A DNA stretch of 64,000 bases, taken from positions 1 to 64,000 of the forward strand of contig NZ_JADBGG010000018.1 in assembly GCF_014873765.1 (NCBI RefSeq), given 5' to 3'. The notes below the pieces were generated by a model that had not been told where the DNA came from, did no database searches, and saw only the letters and a program-made list of their open reading frames with translations. This DNA is from Desulfomicrobium macestii (GTDB lineage Bacteria > Desulfobacterota > Desulfovibrionia > Desulfovibrionales > Desulfomicrobiaceae). The position numbers and the translations under genes are program-made. Below are positions 1 through 7,618 of this stretch, piece by piece. Every line of letters begins with the position of its first letter. Position 1 is the first letter of the stretch.

Positions 1-23
1 TCCGAAAATCGAGACTTCTTCAT
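1..23 (-). CDS. possible 5' end of a minus-strand gene cut by the window edge
   Basis: On the minus strand an ATG at 23 reads MKKSRFS to the window edge. A GGAGGG at 33-28 sits about 5 bases upstream, which is a good Shine-Dalgarno. Only seven codons are visible, so no product can be named. If real, it is divergent from the TolC-type gene. Confidence 0.4.
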
Positions 24-341
24 CTTGCCCTCCGTGAGGCAATCTTTACCAGAAATCTCTATTTATCAATGGCTCGGTTTTAGGGGAAGGCTACAATTTC
101 TCCTTGCGATGAAAGGTGGCTCATAGTTTTGCAACAAATGCTGTTATTAGTATATTTTTGTAGATTTTTGTTCAGCTACTTATTCAGATATGTATGTTTA
201 ATTTATGAATATATATTTTAATATGAATTCAGAGCGTTATGGATGCGCAGTAAGAAGTCATGCTGAATCTTTGATTCATACTATCAAACACAGGATAATC
301 GGATGACCCGAACCGGGATTGCACCAAGGAGGAACGGCAAG
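24..341. other. AT-rich intergenic region upstream of the TolC-type gene
   Basis: No supportable gene lies between the left-edge start and the channel gene. The stretch from about 120 to 240 is much richer in A and T than the flanking genes. Its right part holds the promoter and palindrome listed separately. Confidence 0.6.
264..299 (+). promoter_or_regulatory. sigma-70-like promoter with a palindrome over the -35
   Basis: TTGATT (271-276) and GATAAT (294-299) are separated by exactly 17 bases and match the -35 and -10 consensus at 4/6 and 5/6. A perfect palindrome, TGAATC-TTT-GATTCA (264-278), overlaps the -35, which is where a repressor would bind. The predicted start of transcription near 306 leaves a leader of about 36 bases with a strong ribosome binding site. 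That the palindrome is an operator is inference. Confidence 0.55.
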
Positions 342-1772
342 ATGAAAGACAGGCGTTTTGTATACCACGGGATGTTTTGGGTGATGGTTGTCGTGTTTTT
401 GATTCCGGCGCTGTCCCCGGCTCAACTACTCGTGGTCCAGGAGAGAAGCACCGGGATCGAGCCCTTGGGCGCCCCGGGGGTGGAGTCGGTGCTGATGAAC
501 GTGTCCCAGGGCGGCGATTCCCTGAAGGCTTCCATCCAGTCCGCCATGGATTCCAATCCCAAGTTTTTGAGTCAGAAGCACGCGTATTCAATTTCGCACG
601 ATGCATACCGCGAGTCCTACGGCGCGCTTCTGCCGCAGCTGGATTTCATGGCCAGGGGCGGTTATGGCCTGCGACGCAACGACACGACCATCGCCAGGGA
701 GGCTGACGGTCAGGGCGAGGAATGGTCCGACGAGCAGCGTCTGGTCCTGTCCCAGCTGCTCTTCGACGGCGGCCTGACGCGGTCCAGGGTTGAGGCCGAC
801 AAGCTGTACTCCGAGTCCAAGAAGGAGGAGCTCTTCAACACGGCCGAGGATGTCGGTCTCAGCGCCACGCAGTATTTTTTGGATGTGATCCGGGCCCGGG
901 GGCTGGTGGAGCTTTGCGTGCGCAACATCGAGGAGCACGAGAAGCTGCTTGACCTGACACGCATCCGCCTCGGGAGCGGTGGCGGCACGCAGGCTGACGT
1001 GACCCAGGCCGAAGCGGCGCTGCAGGAGGCGCGTTCACGGCTGATCCAGGCCAACCAGGCCCTGGACGACGCCGAGGCGGGCTATGCCCGATTTTTCGGT
1101 GACAAGCCCGGTGTTTTATCCATGCCCGAGCCGCCGTTGCTGGCCATCCCGCAGAGCGAGGCCATCGCCATCAGCATGGCCCGGGACGGCAACCGCGCCC
1201 TGAAGGCGGCCCGCCTGGCCGTGCAGCAGAAGGAACTGGAGATCAAGTCGGCCAAAGGTGCGTATATGCCCAAGCTGCATGCCAAGGTTTCCGCCGCCCG
1301 TTCGGACAACACGGGTGGTTACGAGGCAAGCTACCACGACGCCTCCGCCATGCTGGAAATGAACCTCAATCTTTACCGCGGCGGTTCTGACGCCGCTTCC
1401 ATCCGCAAGTCCAAAAATGAGAAGCTGCGCGCCGAGCAGGATGCCCTGGATGTCGAGCGTCAGGTGGAGGAAGATGTGCGCACGGCGTACAGCTTCTACA
1501 AGGCCACGGGCAAGCTGCTGCCTGTGCTGCGCAACCTGACGAACGAAAATGCGCAGGTGGTTTCGAGTTACACGGATCAGTTTCGCATGGGGCAGCGCAC
1601 TCTTGTCGATCTTGTCTCTGCACAGAAAAGTCTGTTCAGTTCACAGCAGGTGTACCTGAACGGCATGACGGCGCATACTTTTTCATACTATCGACTTTGC
1701 ATGCCCGTTTCCCAGCTCATGAGCGCCCTTGGCGTGGATCTCAAGGTCAAGGACCTTGGCGAGGCCAAATAG
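342..1772 (+). CDS. TolC-family outer membrane channel protein
   Basis: This is a 476-residue outer membrane efflux protein of the TolC type, the trimeric channel of type I secretion and multidrug export. The N-terminus has a basic start and a hydrophobic segment (about residues 10-26) ending near SPAQ, as in a signal peptide. The mature part shows the family's long helical repeats rich in A, E, Q and R, with the second half resembling the first. The ATG at 342 is preferred over the one at 303 because AAGGAGG (326-332) precedes it at good spacing and the predicted transcript starts near 306. No inner-membrane or adaptor partner is adjacent, so the substrate cannot be inferred. A strong terminator follows, so it is probably transcribed alone. 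Confidence 0.88.
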   Translation: MKDRRFVYHGMFWVMVVVFLIPALSPAQLLVVQERSTGIEPLGAPGVESVLMNVSQGGDSLKASIQSAMDSNPKFLSQKHAYSISHDAYRESYGALLPQLDFMARGGYGLRRNDTTIAREADGQGEEWSDEQRLVLSQLLFDGGLTRSRVEADKLYSESKKEELFNTAEDVGLSATQYFLDVIRARGLVELCVRNIEEHEKLLDLTRIRLGSGGGTQADVTQAEAALQEARSRLIQANQALDDAEAGYARFFGDKPGVLSMPEPPLLAIPQSEAIAISMARDGNRALKAARLAVQQKELEIKSAKGAYMPKLHAKVSAARSDNTGGYEASYHDASAMLEMNLNLYRGGSDAASIRKSKNEKLRAEQDALDVERQVEEDVRTAYSFYKATGKLLPVLRNLTNENAQVVSSYTDQFRMGQRTLVDLVSAQKSLFSSQQVYLNGMTAHTFSYYRLCMPVSQLMSALGVDLKVKDLGEAK

Positions 1773-1817
1773 CTGGCCAAGGGCGTTGTCAAGGATACAC
1801 CGTTCCTGTCTCCCTTC

Positions 1818-1862
1818 ATTTTCCCTGAATGGCCGTTTATAACGGCTGTTCAGGGAAAATTT
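1818..1862 (+). terminator. rho-independent terminator after the TolC-type gene
   Basis: Arms 1818-1837 and 1841-1860 pair along about 20 positions, with two G-T wobbles in the middle and a 3-base loop. The arms begin and end in A/T runs, so it may work in both directions. Confidence 0.8.
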
Positions 1863-2139
1863 ATTTGCTGGAGCAAGAAGATCGTTCCGTTGGATCACCT
1901 TATAGTGGCATTAGGGTTCTCCCAACTTTTCACGTGTTCCGGATATGTCCATATTCGTCCGGTTGGCGCCTTGCCGCCGGACGTCTCTGCATGATTCGCG
2001 GCAGCTAAGCCGGTCCCGTCAACATTGGCCGGGTCAAGCTCTTTTCCATATTTTCAGATTACGACGTGACGGAGGATGTACTTGCTTAAATTTGTTCTGT
2101 TGGGTTAATTTGTCGGGAATCAAACAGGAGGTATGGTGC
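1863..2139. other. leader region upstream of the YeeE/YedE pair
   Basis: No gene is supported here. A reading frame open from 1945 joins the next gene but has no ribosome binding site. A mini-ORF at about 2077-2109 (MYLLKFVLLG) follows a GGAGG too closely to trust. No riboswitch was recognised. Confidence 0.5.
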
Positions 2140-2685
2140 ATGCAAATGAAGAAAAAGGATTCCGGTGGATGGAATCCATATCTGGCCGGTGCCCTGGTTG
2201 GCGTGCTGGCCATTTTGTCAGCCTATGCCACGACGGTCTGGCTCGGGAAAACAAGTTATCTGGGAGCTTCCACCACATTTGTGCGCGGCGCGGGTGTGAT
2301 TGAACAGCAGATTGCTCCGGAGCACGTACAGGCCAACGAATATTTCGTTAAACAAAAGGTGAAGATTGACTGGCAGTTCATGCTGGTCCTCGGTATCTTT
2401 GCCGGAGCGTTCATCGCCTCATGCACTGACAAGAGTTTCAAGCTCGAAAGCGTTCCTCCAACCTGGGAAAAACATTTCGGGCCATCAGTTGGAAAACGCG
2501 CCGTCTGGGCTTTCTTGGGCGGGATCGTGGCCATGATGGGCGCGCGCATGGCCAGCGGCTGCCCGAGTGGTCATGGTCTCAGCGGCATGATGCAGCTTTC
2601 CGTCAGCGCTTTTGTGGCTCTGGGCATGTTTTTTGGCGTGGGCATAATCGTGGCGGGGTTCATTTACGGAAGGAGGTCACGATGA
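2140..2685 (+). CDS. YeeE/YedE-family membrane protein, first half (sulfur-compound transport)
   Basis: This 181-residue membrane protein belongs to the YeeE/YedE family, whose members import thiosulfate or related sulfur species. Hydrophobic segments lie near residues 11-31, 81-96, 126-141 and 153-176. The family signature GARMASGCPSGHGLSG, with its conserved Cys, is near residues 130-145. The ATG at 2140 is chosen over 1945 because AGGAGG (2126-2131) sits 8 bases upstream and the extra 65 residues look unlike the family. Its stop overlaps the next start, so the two halves are translationally coupled and probably form one transporter. The substrate is inferred from family only. Confidence 0.8.
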   Translation: MQMKKKDSGGWNPYLAGALVGVLAILSAYATTVWLGKTSYLGASTTFVRGAGVIEQQIAPEHVQANEYFVKQKVKIDWQFMLVLGIFAGAFIASCTDKSFKLESVPPTWEKHFGPSVGKRAVWAFLGGIVAMMGARMASGCPSGHGLSGMMQLSVSAFVALGMFFGVGIIVAGFIYGRRSR

Positions 2686-3212
2686 GCACGGATCAAATCC
2701 TCGGATTGGTGACCGGCATCCTCTTTGGTTTTTTGTTGCAGAAGGGCCGGGTATTGCGCTTCGAGAAACAGGTCGGGGCCATGTTGCTTAAAGACATGAC
2801 CATTCTCAAGTTCATGCTCTCCGCCATCATTGTCGGCATGGTAGGCATTGCCCTGATGTCCAGCGCAGGGATGATCACCCTGGGCCACAAGTCCATGAAC
2901 GTGGGCGCGGTTCTTGTCGGCGGAGCTTTGTTCGGTGCCGGTTGGGCAGTCATGGGCTACTGCCCAGGCACCTCCATGGGGGCGCTTGGAGAAGGACGCT
3001 GGCACGCCATCTTCGCCATTGCCGGCATGTTGGCGGGCGCGGCAATCTACGCGGAACTGTATCCCTTTTTTCAGCGCACGGTTCTGTCTTGGGCCGACTA
3101 CGGCAAGATTGGACTGCCCGAGGCTCTGGGCGTTTCGCCCTGGGTCGTGATTATCGTGTTTATCTGCGTTGTGCTGGGGCTTTTCCGCTGGTTTGAGAGC
3201 CGGGGGCTCTAG
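2682..3212 (+). CDS. YeeE/YedE-family membrane protein, second half
   Basis: This 176-residue polytopic protein starts inside the stop of its neighbour (ATGA overlap) behind GGAAGGAGG. It carries the second family signature, GAGWAVMGYCPGTSMGAL, with a conserved Cys (about residues 86-103). In larger YeeE/YedE proteins the GCxSGHG and GYCPGT halves sit on one chain. Here they are split into two coupled genes, like the PmpA/PmpB arrangement. The likely role is uptake of thiosulfate or another sulfur compound across the inner membrane, which suits a sulfur-metabolising host, though the substrate is not shown by the sequence. Confidence 0.78.
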   Translation: MSTDQILGLVTGILFGFLLQKGRVLRFEKQVGAMLLKDMTILKFMLSAIIVGMVGIALMSSAGMITLGHKSMNVGAVLVGGALFGAGWAVMGYCPGTSMGALGEGRWHAIFAIAGMLAGAAIYAELYPFFQRTVLSWADYGKIGLPEALGVSPWVVIIVFICVVLGLFRWFESRGL

Positions 3213-3240
3213 GCGTTTTCAATTCGATATTTTTCGGCAA

Positions 3241-3502
3241 GCGGCCCGGTGCCGTCATGGCCTTGCGGCCCGCCGGAACTCCTTCTCCGGCCTCGTAGAG
3301 TTGAATCGTTGCGTGCCGGACGGAAATCGAGGGCGCTCACAGGCAACGATTCAACAAACGATGCCTGGATCAGTCAGACAGCCGACGGGCCCCAAGACCA
3401 TGACAGCCCCGGGCTTTGTGGCGTCGATGGGGTACGATTTTGATTTTAAGGATTGGTTTGACGGTGTTTCGCTGAGAGTTTGGAAGAGTTTTTTTGCGGG
3501 AA
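3241..3502. repeat. structured repeat, copy 1 of a tandem pair
   Basis: This is the first 262-base unit of a head-to-tail pair, with about 15 differences from copy 2. It contains an inner perfect inverted repeat, GTTGAATCGTTGC (3300-3312) and GCAACGATTCAAC (3343-3355). An outer inverted repeat (3254-3272 with 3386-3404) pairs at 17 of 19 positions. An A/T-rich tail of about 90 bases ends in a T-run. The unit has no credible coding potential. A third relative is at 18144-18309. Confidence 0.85.
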
Positions 3503-3764
3503 GCGGCCCGGTGCCGCCATGGCCTTGGGGCCCGCCGGAACTCCTTCTCCGGCTTCGTAGAGTTGAATCGTTGCGTGCCGGACGGACAATCGAGGCCGCT
3601 CACAGGCAACGTTTCAACAAACGATGCCTGGTTCAGTCAGACAGCCGACGGACCCCAAGACCATGACGGCCCCGGGCCTTGTGGCGGCGATGGGGTAAGA
3701 TTTTGATTTTAAGGATTGGTTTGAGGGTGTTTTGCTGAGAGTTTGGAAGAGTTTTTTGCGGCAA
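3503..3764. repeat. structured repeat, copy 2 of a tandem pair
   Basis: This second unit keeps the inner arms (3562-3574 with 3606-3618, one mismatch) and the outer arms (3516-3534 with 3649-3667, 16 of 19 paired). Together the two units fill the gap between the convergent YeeE/YedE pair and glpX. An IS element is unlikely because there is no transposase and no obvious target duplication. Confidence 0.85.
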
Positions 3765-3773
3765 GTACAGAAA

Positions 3774-3813
3774 TGAAAAAAGCGCCTCCGGCCGGGTTTC
3801 GGCTGGAGGCGCT
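3774..3813 (-). terminator. terminator after glpX
   Basis: AGCGCCTCCGGCC (3781-3793) pairs with GGCTGGAGGCGCT (3801-3813) around a 7-base loop. On the minus strand the stem is followed by TTTTTC, so it ends the rpiB-tkt-glpX transcript. Confidence 0.85.
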
Positions 3814-3836
3814 TGATGTTTTGTGAGCGTGCGAGT

Positions 3837-4817
3837 CTAGTACTTGATGGACGAAAAACGCATCAGTTTGTCCCACTGGTGGGTAGAGGTGATGCGGCGG
3901 ATGGTGCCGGTCTTCCCGCGCAGGACCAGAGAGTGCGTGGTAGCTCCCGTGCCGGTGTAGGAAACGCCGCCCAGGAACGTGCCGCCCGAAATGCCCGTGG
4001 CCGCGAAGAAGACGTTGTCGTCGCGGATGAGCGTGTCCGTGGTCAGCACCTGGTTCAGGTCCAGTCCGAATTCGAGCACGTTCTTGCGTTCGGATTCGGA
4101 CTGGGGATCGAATTGGGCCAGGATCTCTCCGCCAAGAGCCTTGATGGCGCAGGCCGCCAAAACTCCTTCGGGAGTGCCGCCGGTGCCGAACATCATGTCC
4201 ACGTTGGATGATGGATCGACGGCCATGAGCGCCCCGGCCACGTCACCGTCGGTGTGCAGCTGGATGCGCGCCCCGGCGGTGCGGATCTGGGCGATGAGGT
4301 CTTTGTGGCGGGGTTTGTCCAGAACGAAGATGACCAGATCCTCGACCTTTTTGCCAAGGGCCCTGGCCGTGGCCTCAAGATTGTGGGCCACGGGGGCGTT
4401 CATGTCGACCACGCCCTTGGCCGGAGCCGGAACCACAAGCTTCTTCATGTAATAGCTCGGGCCCGGATTGAACATGGTTCCGGCTGGAGCCAGTCCGACC
4501 ACGGCAATGGCGTTGGGCCGTCCGTAGGCCAGCAGATTGGTGCCCTCGACAGGATCGACAGCCACGTCCACGGCCGCGCCACGGCCCGTGCCGATGTGCT
4601 CGCCGTTGTAGAGCATGGGAGCTTCGTCCTTCTCTCCCTCGCCGATGACGATGCGGCCATCGATATCCAGGGTGTTGAAGGACAGCCGCATGGCGTCCAC
4701 GGCAGCTCCGTCGCCCTCGTTCTTGGCGCCCTTGCCGAGCCAACGGGCCGAGGCCAGAGCCGCGGCTTCAGTGACCCGGACCAGGTCCATGGCCAGATTT
4801 CGTTGCGGGGCTTCCAT
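3837..4817 (-). CDS. glpX: class II fructose-1,6-bisphosphatase
   Basis: GlpX hydrolyses fructose 1,6-bisphosphate to fructose 6-phosphate, the committed gluconeogenic step, in the cytoplasm. The 326-residue length is normal for the family. Signature stretches are IVIGEGEKDEAPML near residue 56, the metal- and phosphate-site motif DPVEGTNLLAYG near residue 87, and GTGGTPEGVLAACAIKALGG near residue 212. The ATG at 4817 lies one base past the tkt stop, so the two are translationally coupled. Position after tkt and rpiB makes a sugar-phosphate set supplying pentose and hexose phosphates. A terminator follows immediately. Confidence 0.95.
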   Translation of the reverse strand: MEAPQRNLAMDLVRVTEAAALASARWLGKGAKNEGDGAAVDAMRLSFNTLDIDGRIVIGEGEKDEAPMLYNGEHIGTGRGAAVDVAVDPVEGTNLLAYGRPNAIAVVGLAPAGTMFNPGPSYYMKKLVVPAPAKGVVDMNAPVAHNLEATARALGKKVEDLVIFVLDKPRHKDLIAQIRTAGARIQLHTDGDVAGALMAVDPSSNVDMMFGTGGTPEGVLAACAIKALGGEILAQFDPQSESERKNVLEFGLDLNQVLTTDTLIRDDNVFFAATGISGGTFLGGVSYTGTGATTHSLVLRGKTGTIRRITSTHQWDKLMRFSSIKY

Positions 4818-4818
4818 G

Positions 4819-6792
4819 CTATTCCTTGATGAACTTGATCAGGTTGGCGGTGGTGAATCCGTATTTTTCCTTCAGCACGCCAGCCGGAGCTGAAGCTCCG
4901 AAGTGGTTGATTCCCCACACTTTTCCGTCCAGGCCGACGTATTTGTACCACAGGTCCGAGCGTCCGGCCTCGATGGCCACGCGGCGGGTGATGGAGCGGG
5001 GCATGACGGATTCGCGGTACTGTGCGCTCTGTTCGTCGAAAAGTTCCATGCTCGGAACGGACACGACGCGGATTTTCAGCTCCGGGCACGCCTCGGCGGC
5101 TTCCAGTGCCAGGTGCACTTCCGAGCCGGAGGCCAGGATCAGCATCTGGGGAGCTGCATCTTCAGGGTCGCGGACAACGTATGCGCCCTTGCTCACGTGT
5201 TCTTCCAGCGGGTTCGGCAGGTCGAGCACGGGGAGGCCCTGGCGGGTGAAGATCAGCACGGAGGGCCGTGATTTCTGTTTCAGGGCCACCGCCATGCAGG
5301 CCGCGCTTTCGCGGGCGTCGGCGGGGCGCAGCACCAGAAGGTTCGGGATGAGACGCAGGGAGCTGACATGCTCGATGGGCTGATGGGTCGGGCCGTCCTC
5401 GCCGACGAAAAAGGAATCGTGGGTGAAGACGTGCAGGACCGGCAGATGCTGCAGCGCAGACATGCGGATGGCGTTTCTTTCATAATCCGAGAAGACGAGG
5501 AAGGTCGCACCGAAGGGAACGATGCCGCCGTGCAGGGACATGCCGTTCAGGATCGCGCCCATGGGGAATTCGCGCACGCCGAAGCAGAGGTTGCGGCCCT
5601 TTGCGTTGCTGGCGGCATTGAAAATCCCTGCAAACTCGCGGAATTTGACGGTCTGGTTGGACGGATCAAGGTCGGCCGAACCGCCCATGAGCGTGGGCAG
5701 TTGCTCCATCATGGCCCCCAGGCAGGCGCCAAAGGCCTTGCGTGTGGCCACGCTGGATCCGGACTCGAATTCCGGCCAGTTCAGGCTGCGCTGGCAGACC
5801 GGAGTGGTCGCGTTTTCCCATCTGGCCGCGAAGTCAGCATCCGAAAGCCTGGCTGTGATCAGCTTGTCCCAGTCATTGCGGGCCGCGCCCAGGGAGGCGA
5901 AGCGGGCGCGAAAGTGCGAGAGTACGTCTTCGGGGAGATAAAAACTCTCGTCGGGCAGTCCGAGCTTGGCTTTGGTGGCCGTGATTTCCGCCTCGGGCAA
6001 CGGAGAGCCGTGGGTGGATTCGCTGCCTTCCAGAGTGGCGCAGCCCTTGGCCATGGTCGTGTGACCGAGGATCAGGGTCGGCTTTGCCGTTTCGGCCTGG
6101 CCTTCAAGGATGGCTTTTCGGATCTGCTCGTGGTCGTGGCCGTCGATCTCGATGACCTGCCAGTGCATGCTCTCGAAAAGAGCCTTGTGGTCGATTTTGT
6201 CCGCCCGGCAGGTGGGACCGGCCAGCTGGATCTTATTGCTGTCATAGTAGGCGATGAGCCTGCCCAGTCCCCAATGGCCGAAGAGGGCGGCGCTGCCAAG
6301 GCAAATGGGTTCCTGAACGTCGCCGTCGGAAACCAGCGCGTAGGTGAAGTGCCCTGCGCTCTGGGCGTCCAGATAGTCGCGCAGGAACGCCTCGGCCACG
6401 GCCATGCCGCCGGCCATGGCAAAACCCTGGCCGAGTGGGCCGGTGGTGGCCTCGACGCCGTCGGTCATGTCGTGTTCGGGGTGTCCGGGGGTCTTGCTGC
6501 CGAACTGGCGGAATGCCTTGAGGTCATCGACGCTCAGACTGCCCTGCAAGGTCAGGATGGCGTAAAGCAGGGCGGATTCATGACCAGCGGACAGTACGAA
6601 GCGGTCGCGGTTGAACCACTTGGCGTCCTTGGGATCGAAGTTGAGGAATTCCTTGAACAGGACATAGGCAAAGTCGGCCGAGGACATGGCTCCGCCGGGA
6701 TGCCCGGAGTTGGAGGCCCGGACGGTGTCCATGATCAGGCCCTTGATGACGTTGACGGCTTTGGTATCTATCTGGGAAGCGTTGGTGGTCAT
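4819..6792 (-). CDS. tkt: transketolase
   Basis: Transketolase moves two-carbon units between sugar phosphates in the non-oxidative pentose phosphate pathway, using thiamine diphosphate. At 657 residues it is a full-length single-chain enzyme. The N-terminal domain has GHPGGAMSSAD (about 31-41), the GPLGQG stretch and the thiamine diphosphate/magnesium motif near SDGDVQEP (about 155-162). The pyrimidine-binding and C-terminal domains follow, with DSFFVGEDGPTHQPIEH near residue 460. It is sandwiched between rpiB and glpX on the same strand. That order supports joint expression of pentose-phosphate and gluconeogenic steps. Confidence 0.96.
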   Translation of the reverse strand: MTTNASQIDTKAVNVIKGLIMDTVRASNSGHPGGAMSSADFAYVLFKEFLNFDPKDAKWFNRDRFVLSAGHESALLYAILTLQGSLSVDDLKAFRQFGSKTPGHPEHDMTDGVEATTGPLGQGFAMAGGMAVAEAFLRDYLDAQSAGHFTYALVSDGDVQEPICLGSAALFGHWGLGRLIAYYDSNKIQLAGPTCRADKIDHKALFESMHWQVIEIDGHDHEQIRKAILEGQAETAKPTLILGHTTMAKGCATLEGSESTHGSPLPEAEITATKAKLGLPDESFYLPEDVLSHFRARFASLGAARNDWDKLITARLSDADFAARWENATTPVCQRSLNWPEFESGSSVATRKAFGACLGAMMEQLPTLMGGSADLDPSNQTVKFREFAGIFNAASNAKGRNLCFGVREFPMGAILNGMSLHGGIVPFGATFLVFSDYERNAIRMSALQHLPVLHVFTHDSFFVGEDGPTHQPIEHVSSLRLIPNLLVLRPADARESAACMAVALKQKSRPSVLIFTRQGLPVLDLPNPLEEHVSKGAYVVRDPEDAAPQMLILASGSEVHLALEAAEACPELKIRVVSVPSMELFDEQSAQYRESVMPRSITRRVAIEAGRSDLWYKYVGLDGKVWGINHFGASAPAGVLKEKYGFTTANLIKFIKE

Positions 6793-6821
6793 GATGATTC
6801 TCGTGATGTGCGGAAAAGGCG

Positions 6822-7271
6822 TTATGATTGTTTATGTGCAGGAGTCTGCCGGTCGATCAGGTCTACACGGCGCTGATGCCGCCCGCCCTCGAACTCGGTG
6901 TCCAGGAAAGCGTCGGCGATGGCCTTGGCCAGATCGACTCCGATGATGCGTTCGCCCATGCACAGCACATTGGCGTCGTTGTGCATACGGCTCATGCGGG
7001 CCATGTATTCGTTGGCGCACAGGGCGGCACGGATGCCCTCGAAGCGGTTGGCGGTGATGGACACGCCGATCCCGGAGCCGCAGATGAGTATGCCCGTGGC
7101 TTCAAGATTCAGCACCTCTTCAGCCAATTTGCCCGCGATATTGGGGTAGTCGCAGCTCTCAAGAGAGTGCGTGCCGACATCGATGGTTTTGAAGCGCCCC
7201 GCGAGGTGCTCCATGAGAATGTTCTTGAGGCCGAAACCCGCGTGGTCGGAGCCGAAGACGATGGTGCGCAT
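6822..7271 (-). CDS. rpiB: ribose-5-phosphate isomerase B
   Basis: RpiB interconverts ribose 5-phosphate and ribulose 5-phosphate. The 149-residue chain has the family N-terminus (FGSDHAGFGLK), and the catalytic-Cys region ILICGSGIGVSITANR near residues 63-78, followed by IRAAL and HNDANVL. The start ATG at 7271 directly abuts the stop of the upstream small gene, so expression is coupled. It precedes tkt by about 30 bases. Together rpiB, tkt and glpX form a coherent carbohydrate module at the end of the rpoH transcription unit. Confidence 0.94.
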   Translation of the reverse strand: MRTIVFGSDHAGFGLKNILMEHLAGRFKTIDVGTHSLESCDYPNIAGKLAEEVLNLEATGILICGSGIGVSITANRFEGIRAALCANEYMARMSRMHNDANVLCMGERIIGVDLAKAIADAFLDTEFEGGRHQRRVDLIDRQTPAHKQS

Positions 7272-7598
7272 CTAGACCTCGGCGCCGCGTTTTTCCGCGC
7301 GGTTCTTGATGTATTCTGCCCGGGTGGAGGCCAGTTCCTGCTCCAGATGGGCGATTTCTTCCTGCAGGAAGCTGATCTGCTTCAGGGTCAGGTCGTTGTC
7401 GCTGGCCTTGGGGTCGAAGGATTCGCCCTTGTTCCGGCTTGCGGCATAGCTGCGGCCAAGGTTCTGGAATTCTTCGGCCAGACGTTTTTCCATCTGCCGG
7501 ATTTCCCAGCGCCGAAAGCCCTTGATGAATACCCACTTGCCCTCGCTGGCAAGGAGCTTGAATCCGTTGGTGACGGGTTTTAACGTGTCCTTGAGCAT
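7272..7598 (-). CDS. small coiled-coil protein of unknown function
   Basis: This 108-residue protein is not recognised. It has GGAGGG about 8 bases before its ATG at 7598 and is wedged between a lipoprotein gene and rpiB with no gap on the rpiB side, so it is very likely real. The first half is basic and aromatic-rich (KWVFIKGFRRWEIRQMEKRL). The second half, from about residue 70, is a predicted coiled coil rich in E, Q and L. There is no signal peptide and no membrane span, so it is probably cytoplasmic. Its place in the operon gives no clear functional clue. Confidence 0.72.
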   Translation of the reverse strand: MLKDTLKPVTNGFKLLASEGKWVFIKGFRRWEIRQMEKRLAEEFQNLGRSYAASRNKGESFDPKASDNDLTLKQISFLQEEIAHLEQELASTRAEYIKNRAEKRGAEV

Positions 7599-7618
7599 TC
7601 ACTCCCTCCAATGAAGTT

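Noticed and set aside
2077-2109. Ten-codon leader peptide before the YeeE/YedE pair
   Set aside because: The GGAGG touches the ATG, so initiation is poor. No attenuator is visible.
1945-2139. N-terminal extension of the first YeeE/YedE gene
   Set aside because: No ribosome site at 1945 and the extra 65 residues are unlike the family; the ATG at 2140 has AGGAGG.
3300-3355. Possible integron attC site, since GTTGAAT and ATTCAAC fit the GTTRRRY and RYYYAAC core sites
   Set aside because: The order is GTTRRRY first and RYYYAAC second, the reverse of an attC site. Copy 3 loses GTTRRRY altogether, and no integrase or cassette array is present.
3241-3764. Tandem repeats as an insertion sequence or CRISPR array
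   Set aside because: The unit is 262 bases with no transposase and no spacer/short-repeat pattern. Only two tandem copies exist.
5368-6876. Long plus-strand frame of 502 residues opposite tkt
   Set aside because: It is an antisense shadow of a clear transketolase gene, a common effect of high-GC codon use. It has no ribosome site and no domain.
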